This document shows positions 48,985-56,160 of a stretch of DNA of 60,592 nt, in pieces (position 1 is the stretch's first letter; each line of letters starts with the position of its first letter). Source of the stretch: DTYU01 sp040756575 (GTDB taxonomy: Bacteria; Bacillota; Desulfotomaculia; Desulfotomaculales; Ammonificaceae). Below the pieces are notes generated by a model. The model saw only the letters and a program-made list of their open reading frames with translations. It was not told the DNA's origin and ran no database searches. The stretch is from the NCBI GenBank assembly GCA_040756575.1, contig JBFLYP010000016.1:1-60592 (forward strand), written 5' to 3'. A program made the position numbers and the translations under genes.

Positions 48985-49871
48985 TTAACCTTGATCCTTC
49001 ACCTCATCGAGCAAGGCGCTGAACTCCGCCAGGCTGGATACCTTGAGGCTGCGCCTGTGCAAGGACATTAACACCGCTACCTCCTTTACTGCCTCTATCT
49101 TCCTGGCCACCTCCGGCCCTATCACGTCGAAGCGTTCGCTCAGGACGTCAAGAATGGCTTCCCGCAAGCTATCCCGCCGTCCCTTTTCCATGCCCTTTTC
49201 CATGCCTTCCCTAATCCAGTCCTGGACAATACTTGCTTCCCGCAACATGGCAATCTCCTCCTTGAAAAAGCGTAACAGAAAATCCCGGTCGAAATAACGT
49301 TCCGCCACCGTCACCGCCACCGACAGCGCCTCCGGCCGCCACCGGTCATCGGGCGCCGTGAGAATCAGTTTCCTTGTATGAGCCAACACCGTCTCGTCCT
49401 TCTCCGCCGACAGCAAGGGCAACAGCGGCGCTAGGCCCCGCAATTCACCCTTCAGAATCGCCTCTTGATAGTCCCAAAGCCGGATTACCGGATAGGTAAA
49501 GGTGTGCAATCTTTTCTCAGTAAGCTCCACCGTGTATGCCGACGGCAGCGTCTTATACTCCCTGCGCTCTAAGAAAGCACCGCGGAAACCGCCGGTGTGC
49601 CGTGGGCCGCCGTCAGGAGCGCGTTATACTCAAAGATCCGGCGGGGCAGGTCCGGCTCGTGGCGCAGTTGGAATTCTAAATGTAAAAGGATCGTGCCTTC
49701 ACCGTCCTCCACCTCGTATACAAAGTCTAACCGGCGCTCCGGCAGGTTAATCTCCGGGTTATCAATCGTCCGGCAGGTAACCGCAGGATATGACCCCAGG
49801 ACCACCCGGATGAAATCGGCCGGGTAACGCCGCGCCAAAGCTTTCAAACTGCGATCGATATAGTGGTGCAC
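48985..49871 (-). pseudogene. Rpn-family PD-(D/E)XK nuclease/putative transposase, frameshifted
   Basis: Two adjacent minus-strand frames together make one protein of the Rpn/recombination-promoting nuclease family. The N-terminal part (GTG at 49871 after AGGGGTGAAGG) has RRLDFVYEVEDGEGTILLHLEFQ, containing the D-ExQ type nuclease core, and breaks at VSAVLS followed by TAG near 49570. The continuation LERREYKTLPSAYTVELTEK is in the other frame and runs to 48985, with the coiled DWIREGMEKGMEKGRRDSL segment typical of the family's C-terminus. A one-base indel near 49575-49585 explains the break. Programmed frameshifting is possible but I see no slippery heptamer. Confidence 0.75.
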
Positions 49872-50180
49872 CCCTTCACCCCTAACTGATCTCTGCAATT
49901 TCCGTACTGCAATAATGCTTTAGACCGCCCGCCTCCCGTTTTCTATCCTCTGCCTCCAGTATACCAGCGCTTAACAAACGGAACAACAGATAAACCGCTT
50001 TTGGGCAGACTTCGCACCTTGCACCTTAGTACGCCGCGAGGCTGGTGCGTGATGCCTGTCGACAGAGGGGAGTGCATCTGCGAAGTTGTGTCGTTACAGA
50101 TTTGCCCCGCAGCCTGAGCTTACAAGTTGCGTTCGATTAAGGGAAAAAATTTTTCCCCTGACCCCTTAACTTCGTTTTTT

Positions 50181-50234
50181 TGTGTAAAATAGCTGCATAG
50201 TCTGGCAGCTATTGGACTCCTTGCCAAGGGGAGG
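50181..50234 (+). repeat. Repeat family C, copy 2
   Basis: TGTGTAAAATAGCTGCATAG followed by TCTGGCAGCTATTGGACT and TTGCCAAGGGGAG. ATAGCTGC and GCAGCTAT form a hairpin that copy 1 does not conserve; CTCCTT and AAGGGGAG can also pair. Confidence 0.65.
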
Positions 50235-50640
50235 TAAAAAGATAAGCGAAAACCGCCGGAGGAGCTGGGAATTGAATTTTCAGGTAGAATTCTGCTAACC
50301 GGGAAACTAAAATAGAGTAAGAAAAATATAATCCTGTAGAGACATTAAAAGTCGAAGAAGCTAAAGTAAGAGTTTACTTCACTCCCGAACTTCATTCTCC
50401 CTATTCAGTACGACCAATACCAAGGCAGAATACCGGATATTAACAAACATCGCCTTGGAGAGTATAGTCTCGTTCTAAGAAATACCGGAAAAAGAACTAA
50501 AACCTATGTTTTCGCTGAGGCAATCGTGGGGCCTTCTCTTAACAAACTTATTTTTAACACTGGTGGGGACCTATGATTTCCAATCTCCGGACAACAGCGT
50601 CTTGTACTTGCAGAGTGTAGACATTCAACCTTAAGTTTTT

Positions 50641-50690
50641 GACAAAATTGAGAATTTGGCAGGTATTGGTTTCTTTATCAAGGGAAGGTG
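50641..50690 (+). repeat. Repeat family C, divergent copy 3
   Basis: TTTGGCAGGTATTGGTTTCT followed by TTATCAAGGGAAGG resembles copies 1 and 2 in order and spacing but with many changes. Confidence 0.35.
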
Positions 50691-50973
50691 ACAGAGCCTG
50701 CTTTTCGCTTCCCAATAAGCCGGTACAATCCGCACATTAACGCCGTTTTCATTCGTCCGGCAGCCCCCCGGCACTCAGTGGGTAACATGCCGTATAAAGT
50801 AGATTCAGCTTTTAAGCGCTCCGTTCGCCGTGTCATCGAACCTTACAAACTGAACACTGGGTTCCCCAGAGCCGGGCATTAATTATCATCTACGGTGCGT
50901 TTACCAACTGTCACAAAATTCCGGTTTGCGGGGTTCACTAAAATGAAAACTGTCAGAAGAAGGGGTGTCCAGC

Positions 50974-53175
50974 ATGAACAAGCGCATCCTGCTCGGTCTC
51001 ATTGTTGCTGTGTTCCTTGCCGCGGTTGCGGTCGCCGCCCTGCCGGTGCTCCCTGCTGCATCTGTGGCCCAGCGTCTCCCGAGACCCGCCGCAGCAGAAC
51101 CAAAAACCTTCGCCTCTTATTCAGAACTGGTCAGCTACATTAAACAGCACACCGCGTCAGCGCGCCGGTTAGGTTGGCACGGTATCCTGCCTCTGGCCGG
51201 CGAGTGGGTAGCCGCTGACCGGATCGCGGCCGGGGAATCGATGGCGATGAAAGCGGCCGAGGGATCGCCGGCGATGCAAGCTACACCGGAAATGCCTCGC
51301 GACTACTCGGCGACGAACGTGCAGGTCGCGGGCGTGGATGAGGCCGACGTGGTCAAGACCGACGGGAATCACCTTTATGTGTTATCCGGCAACGAAGTGG
51401 TTATCCTGAAAGCGTATCCGCCTGAAAGCGCCCGCGTTCTCAGCAGGATCGACTTCCCGGGCGCGCCTGCGGAGGCGTTTATCGCCCGGAACAGGTTGAT
51501 GGTGCTCGGCACAAAAGCGGAAACGGGCGACCTCCTGATTCGCGTTTACGATGTAAGCGATAAGGAAAAGCCTGTGCTTAAGAAGGAGCTCACCTCACCC
51601 GGACGCTGCGTTACCTCCCGCCTGATCGGCGACTATGCTTACGTAATCGTCAACGCCCCTGTCTACGGCACCGACAAATCGGGCACGAACCAGGTAGTCC
51701 TGCCGAAAATCAAGGTGAACGGACGAGAGCGGACTGTCTCCCCGACCCGCGTCCATTACTTCGACGTCCCTGACTACGACTTCCAGTACACTGTCATTCT
51801 GTCCGTGAACCTCCAGGACGAGAACAAGCCGGTAACCGAGAAGACGTTTCTGACGGGTGTTTCGCAAAACGTTTTTGCGTCGCAAGAACACATCTACCTT
51901 ACCGCAAGGAAGATGCCGGATCTTGAAAGGCAGAGCGACGGGTTCTTTCAAAGGCTGTTGCCTGCCCTGCCCGCCGGCCTGCGTGATGCGATGATTCCTA
52001 TCCGCGACTCTAAGGCCGACTTTGCCACCAAGTTAAGCAGGGCTGAATCCGCGGTTGATGAGTACCTCAACAAACTTGACCCCGGTGCCGCGCCTGCGCT
52101 GATTAACCGTATCACGGTTTCTTACGAAAAATGGCAGCAGGACCTGGCCCGGGAGCACGATAGGACTGTTATTCATAAGCTTGCCGTGGCCGGTGGTTCG
52201 GTTACGTACCTCTGCAAGGGAGAGGTGCCGGGCCAGGTGTTGAACCAGTTTTCCATGGACGAACACCAGGGGTTTTTCCGGATCGCGACCACCGCTGAAG
52301 GGTTTTCTTTTTCCGGCCCGTGGGTGACACGGAACAACGTTTACGTGCTTGACGAAAATATGCGGATCACCGGCAGGCTCGAGGGCCTTGCGGCTGGAGA
52401 GCGCATCTATGCCGCAAGGTTTATGGGAAAGCGCTGCTATTTGGTGACATTCCGGCAGGTAGACCCGCTCTTGGTTATTGACCTGGAAGACCCCCGGGAG
52501 CCAAAGTTACTCGGAGAACTCAAGATACCGGGCTACTCAAACTACCTGCACCCTTACGATGATCATCACCTGATCGGCATCGGCAAAGAGGTCGTGGCAG
52601 AGCCGGTGCCCTTGCCGGCAGTCGTGCCCGGGAGGACAGTAGGAGCGCCGGTCCCGATGCGGGCTGACCAAGCTGCTGGTGGCGCAGGGGTGGCCGGTCC
52701 CGGAGGGACGGTGGGACCGCCGGTACGGGTGATCCCGCCGACACGGGAGATGGGGATCAAAGTGGCGCTTTTTGATGTGACCGATCCCACCCGGCCGAAG
52801 GAGACGGCGAAGTACGTTATCGAAGGGTGGAGCGTTGACTCGCCGGCCCTGCATGACCACAAGGCAATACTTTTCAGCAAACCGAAAAACCTTTTGGCAT
52901 TCCCGGTTTCCTTTCAACCGGTTTACCGTGAAACGGATGGAATGCCGTTATACCGCCAATGGCAGGGGGCGTACGTTTTCGACATCTCCCCGAAAGGAAT
53001 ACATCTAAGGGGCACCGTCAAACACGGCCCGGATAACCATCCGGATTTTCCGGATTACGACTGCCCGGTCAAACGCTGCCTTTATATCGAAAACGTCTTT
53101 TACTCCGTTTCAGAGCGGATGGTAAAGGCCAATGACCTCAATACCCTGAAGGAGATTAACCGGATTCTATGGTGA
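50974..53175 (+). CDS. Secreted beta-propeller domain protein
   Basis: This 733-residue protein matches the Beta_propel family (secreted proteins with a C-terminal beta-propeller). A signal peptide ILLGLIVAVFLAAVAVAAL lies at residues 4-22. The family start YSATNVQVAGVDEADVVKTD near 109-128 is followed by repeated strands such as NHLYVLSGNEVVILKAYPP. A Pro/Gly/Ala-rich insert near 550-590 links two propeller parts. It should act outside the cell; function is unknown. ATG follows AGAAGGGG. A terminator follows, so it is a single-gene unit. Confidence 0.85.
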   Translation: MNKRILLGLIVAVFLAAVAVAALPVLPAASVAQRLPRPAAAEPKTFASYSELVSYIKQHTASARRLGWHGILPLAGEWVAADRIAAGESMAMKAAEGSPAMQATPEMPRDYSATNVQVAGVDEADVVKTDGNHLYVLSGNEVVILKAYPPESARVLSRIDFPGAPAEAFIARNRLMVLGTKAETGDLLIRVYDVSDKEKPVLKKELTSPGRCVTSRLIGDYAYVIVNAPVYGTDKSGTNQVVLPKIKVNGRERTVSPTRVHYFDVPDYDFQYTVILSVNLQDENKPVTEKTFLTGVSQNVFASQEHIYLTARKMPDLERQSDGFFQRLLPALPAGLRDAMIPIRDSKADFATKLSRAESAVDEYLNKLDPGAAPALINRITVSYEKWQQDLAREHDRTVIHKLAVAGGSVTYLCKGEVPGQVLNQFSMDEHQGFFRIATTAEGFSFSGPWVTRNNVYVLDENMRITGRLEGLAAGERIYAARFMGKRCYLVTFRQVDPLLVIDLEDPREPKLLGELKIPGYSNYLHPYDDHHLIGIGKEVVAEPVPLPAVVPGRTVGAPVPMRADQAAGGAGVAGPGGTVGPPVRVIPPTREMGIKVALFDVTDPTRPKETAKYVIEGWSVDSPALHDHKAILFSKPKNLLAFPVSFQPVYRETDGMPLYRQWQGAYVFDISPKGIHLRGTVKHGPDNHPDFPDYDCPVKRCLYIENVFYSVSERMVKANDLNTLKEINRILW

Positions 53176-53283
53176 TAAGGTTTTTCTAAAACCGACATTT
53201 CTTCCACTTACGCGACGTTTGAGTCTTGGTTCTAACGGTAACAAGGTGTTTCGGAAAGGTTTCCTTCCGGCCTTGACCACCAG

Positions 53284-53311
53284 AACCCTTCTCTTCCGGG
53301 AGAGGGGTTTT
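53284..53311 (+). terminator. Terminator after the beta-propeller gene
   Basis: ACCCTTCTC and GGGAGAGGGGT pair around TTCC and are followed by TTTT. Confidence 0.75.
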
Positions 53312-53405
53312 GTATTAAGACGTATGTTTTTTAAGTTAAGCTAAACGGCGCTTTCAGTAATAACCCGGCTTGTCCGCGCATAAGCATAGACCGGAGGTGG
53401 ACAAC

Positions 53406-53753
53406 ATGGCCGTAACACTGCTCTTTTTCTTGGTGGTTCTTATCCTGGTGGCGCTTTCAACGATGGAAAAGACCCGGCAACTTTCCGCACAGGCCAAAAT
53501 TCCAAACGGCGCGTCACGTACGTCACCCCTCGGGAGCGCTCTGGCTTACCTGGTGGGGGTGGCAGGCGGCATTTATCTCTCGCTGTCCCTCGTTGTTGAT
53601 TTTTTGGAATTAAAGGTGCCAGCCCGGGTCAGCTTCTGGGGCATGGAGCTTGAACCTCTCGCTGCTCTTGCCATCGCGCTGGCGCTCCTTCAGCCGTTCT
53701 TGCTCCGGTTATACCAGTGCATTCGCCGCCATAACGGTATTTCCGCGCGATAA
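53406..53753 (+). CDS. Hypothetical small membrane protein
   Basis: This 115-residue protein has three hydrophobic segments: residues 3-18 (VTLLFFLVVLILVALS), about 46-66 and about 83-100, with a positively charged C-terminus, so it is an inner membrane protein. ATG at 53406 follows CGGAGGTGG. I do not recognise a family. It lies between a terminator and ylmC. Confidence 0.65.
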   Translation: MAVTLLFFLVVLILVALSTMEKTRQLSAQAKIPNGASRTSPLGSALAYLVGVAGGIYLSLSLVVDFLELKVPARVSFWGMELEPLAALAIALALLQPFLLRLYQCIRRHNGISAR

Positions 53754-53834
53754 CTCAAGCACTGCTTTGTAAGGGTTTGAAGCTATCGTAAATAAACTCA
53801 GCCTTAATTATGGCGCAGGCGACCTCACACTTTC

Positions 53835-53865
53835 CATTTGCCGATTGAAGTTTCACAGCGGTCTC
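53835..53865 (+). repeat. Repeat family B copy, divergent
   Basis: CATTTGCC, GAAGTTTCACAGCGGTCT keep the family order with a few substitutions, 28 bases before ylmC. Confidence 0.5.
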
Positions 53866-53892
53866 CCGGGGTGAGGCCGAGGGGGGAACAAA

Positions 53893-54150
53893 ATGCGGTT
53901 GGCTGAACTTATAGGAAAAGAGATCGTTAACCTGTACGACGGCGCCCGGCTGGGCGTAGTCGGAGACTCCGATCTAACCATCGATGCAGAGTCGGGTCAG
54001 GTGCACAGCATAATCCTGCCCCGCCGTACAAATTTGCTGAATATCTGGGCCGAGCGGCAGCAAATGGTGATCCCGTGGGAAGCGGTAAGAAAAATAGGCT
54101 CGGAGGTAATCGTGGTGGAGCTTGACCATTCTACGCCTCGTTTTAGGTAA
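53893..54150 (+). CDS. ylmC: YlmC/YmxH-family PRC-barrel protein (sporulation-associated)
   Basis: This 85-residue protein has the PRC-barrel fold of the YlmC/YmxH family, small proteins kept in endospore formers. Visible features are LIGKEIVNLYDGARLGVVGD near residues 5-24 and the IPWEAVRKIGSEVIVVEL segment near 59-76. The ATG lies after a G-rich stretch (GAGGGGGGAA). The role is unknown; its occurrence supports a spore-forming host. Confidence 0.88.
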   Translation: MRLAELIGKEIVNLYDGARLGVVGDSDLTIDAESGQVHSIILPRRTNLLNIWAERQQMVIPWEAVRKIGSEVIVVELDHSTPRFR

Positions 54151-54157
54151 AGAAAAG

Positions 54158-54412
54158 TCACCCCGCCGGTGAGACAAGCCGCTCGGAAAGATGACGGGCG
54201 GCGACATTATTTAGCACCAACGACCGGTATTTTTTTTGCACAGGGAAGCGGTTGTTAGAAGCGGTGAAAACCGGTTGGTCATGATGTATTCTTCGGAATG
54301 CCAGGGTTCCATTGACACTGCCTACGCAGCGGTTGCTGACGCGTATTTTTAGACCATTGAGTTCCAGAACCTCTGAAGATACTTTTATTTTACTCACTCC
54401 GCTGCCTTTCAT
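54158..54412 (-). CDS. Doubtful small hypothetical protein
   Basis: An 84-codon frame starts at ATG with AAGGAA directly upstream; a GTG start at 54394 is also possible. It is convergent with ylmC, eight bases apart. I recognise no motif. The sequence composition is compatible with coding, but there is no homology evidence. Confidence 0.3.
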   Translation of the reverse strand: MKGSGVSKIKVSSEVLELNGLKIRVSNRCVGSVNGTLAFRRIHHDQPVFTASNNRFPVQKKYRSLVLNNVAARHLSERLVSPAG

Positions 54413-54837
54413 TTCCTTATATAATTTACCCCATCAGTTTTTGGTTAAGGAAACCTTAAGACAAATTACTGTAATTTTCTTTTTGTGTTTACACTTGGCA
54501 GGAAATCCTTGTTAAAACGTCGAAAAATAGTAAAGCACCTTCATAGGACGGAACAAAACTTTACAAGAGTATAAACGTGCTTTTAAAAGACGTTATCCTG
54601 CTGCTAATCGCAACTGCCTTGTACGTGCGGCCAATTTACTAAAGCAGATTAATAAACTCTCCTCAGGCATTTCGCAATACCCGTTTTACTCCGTAAGCAG
54701 CAGGTACAATCTTTTAATTTTTTGCGGCTAAGGGTTGCATTCCGCATAATGGTTAGAGAGCTTTCTGGTATTAAACTACTAATAAAGATATTAACTGAGA
54801 GTCTTGGCCGGCTGAATCGAGTCGGGAGAGGATAGGT
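54413..54837. other. AT-rich intergenic region before the type III CRISPR operon
   Basis: No gene and no direct repeats of CRISPR type are visible. The stretch is AT-rich and should carry the promoter of the cas operon; candidate boxes are too weak to call. Confidence 0.5.
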
Positions 54838-55725
54838 ATGGCAGGTAATGCTACAAGGATTAGCAAGAGTCCTGAGGTTTTGATCGCTACCTTGGGGGTG
54901 GAGCCCCAGGTTGTTACAATTACCCTGGACCGCCTGCTGGCCGGAAGGCGGCATGTCGGCGAAGTTACAGTGATCTATACAGCCGGTTCCGGCGTTCGGA
55001 AGGCGCTGGCGGCGATTGAAGCCGAATTCGCCAAAGGCGTTTATCCGGATGTACAGTTGCGGCGTGCACCGGTCGTTTCTTCACGGGGGCCGGTAGACGA
55101 CTTCTGCACCGAGGAAGACTTGTATGGGCTTCTGCGCACCCTTTATTCGGAGATCCGTCGTGCCCGGCAAGGCGGAGGCGCGGTGCACTTGTGCGTCTCG
55201 GGCGGCCGCAAGGTTATGGGCATTATCGGCATGGTAGTGGCACAGCTCCTCTTCGGCCCCGAAGACACAGTCTGGCACTTGTTGACCGAAGGCTGGCATC
55301 CCGGGGCGGTGCGCCGGTTACATCTTTCCCCAGCAGAGCGGGTGTGGCTGGTACCCGTGCCGGTGTTGCGTTGGACCGAAGCCGGCACCTTGCTGCGAAC
55401 AGTGGCTGAGCTTAACGATCCGGCAGAGGTGGTGGCCTGGCATGAACGGTTGAGCCGTAATGCACAGATAAAGCGGAAAGGAGAGTTTATCCGTCACTGG
55501 CTGAGCAAGGCCGAGCGTGATGTGGTCAGATTGGCGTGCCGGGGTCTTGACAACGCCGGTATCGCTAAAACGTTACATAAAAGCGAGCAGACCGTGGCAA
55601 ACCAACTCCGCAGCGTTTACGAAAAGCTGAGGGAATGGCTTGACTACCCGGAGCAGAACGTGGACCGCAACGTTTTAATCGCCGAGTTTGCTCCTTACTT
55701 TAGCCTGATGGAGGAAGAGAAATAA
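54838..55725 (+). CDS. CARF-domain protein with C-terminal LuxR-type HTH (NE0113-like CRISPR-associated)
   Basis: The N-terminal about 200 residues resemble the NE0113/Csm6-like CARF family: VLIATLGVEPQVVTITLDRL near residues 14-33 forms the first strand-helix unit and HLCVSGGRKVMGIIGMVVAQ near 120-139 the second ligand-binding loop. CARF domains bind cyclic oligoadenylates made by Cas10, and this family includes ring nucleases. The C-terminus LSKAERDVVRLACRGLDNAG near 222-241 followed by IAKTLHKSEQTVANQLRSVY is a GerE/LuxR helix-turn-helix, not an RNase domain. The protein is therefore likely a cyclic-oligoadenylate-responsive regulator. It starts the operon and is one base from the next gene. 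Confidence 0.78.
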   Translation: MAGNATRISKSPEVLIATLGVEPQVVTITLDRLLAGRRHVGEVTVIYTAGSGVRKALAAIEAEFAKGVYPDVQLRRAPVVSSRGPVDDFCTEEDLYGLLRTLYSEIRRARQGGGAVHLCVSGGRKVMGIIGMVVAQLLFGPEDTVWHLLTEGWHPGAVRRLHLSPAERVWLVPVPVLRWTEAGTLLRTVAELNDPAEVVAWHERLSRNAQIKRKGEFIRHWLSKAERDVVRLACRGLDNAGIAKTLHKSEQTVANQLRSVYEKLREWLDYPEQNVDRNVLIAEFAPYFSLMEEEK

Positions 55726-55726
55726 A

Positions 55727-56107
55727 GTGCGGATTATCAACTTCTCCCACCCGCTGACGGCAGAGAACCTTGGGCAGATCGAGGCCCTGACCGGCGTTAA
55801 AGTGGAGGAGGTGAAAGACGTTCCGTCACAGATCGACCCCCACCAGCCCCTGGCGCCTCAGATCGAGGCGCTCTTAGACGGGCTCGGCTTGACGGCGAGT
55901 GAGTGGCAGACGGCGCCGCTGATCATTAACCTGCCCGCGCTGAACTACAGCGCCGCTTGCCTTTTGGCCCAGCTTCACGGGCGCATGGGCCACTTCCCGC
56001 CGGTGCTGCGCCTGCGCCCTGTGCCCGGCAGCCTGGTCCCCCGCTTCGAAGTGGCCGAGATCCTCAACCTGCAGGCGATCCGCGAACGGGCGAGAGGGAA
56101 AAGGTAG
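55727..56107 (+). CDS. Csx15-like CRISPR-associated protein
   Basis: The N-terminus IINFSHPLTAENLGQIEALT followed by GVKVEEV matches my memory of the Csx15 family, small proteins of type III loci thought to act in cyclic-oligonucleotide signalling or its shut-off. The 126-residue protein also has APLIINLPALNYSAACLLAQ near residues 63-82. GTG start after GAGGAAGAG, one base after the CARF gene, indicating coupled translation. Function is not settled; the family call is by eye. Confidence 0.65.
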   Translation: MRIINFSHPLTAENLGQIEALTGVKVEEVKDVPSQIDPHQPLAPQIEALLDGLGLTASEWQTAPLIINLPALNYSAACLLAQLHGRMGHFPPVLRLRPVPGSLVPRFEVAEILNLQAIRERARGKR

Positions 56108-56160
56108 GCTGAAGGAAGGGCGGACTGATGTTGCGGAAAATATGGGGAGGTGAAAGAAAC

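Larger units (their letters stand above)
49872..50973. other. Long non-coding, decayed stretch with repeat family C
   Basis: No gene is supported in about 1.1 kb. Family C copies lie at 50181-50234 and 50641-50690. Between them, short coding-like stretches appear in shifted frames (for example KVEEAKVRVYFTPELHSPY from about 50349 and KTYVFAEAIVGPSLNKLIFN ending near 50569). A 64-codon frame at 50688-50882 lacks support. The DNA is more AT-rich than its neighbours. Confidence 0.5.

Noticed and set aside
50688..50882. 64-codon frame after repeat family C copy 3
   Set aside because: The start overlaps the only Shine-Dalgarno-like site and the sequence resembles nothing; kept only as part of the decayed zone.
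54413..54837. Possible CRISPR array before the cas operon
   Set aside because: I looked for regularly spaced direct repeats of 24-40 bases here and elsewhere in the window and found none.
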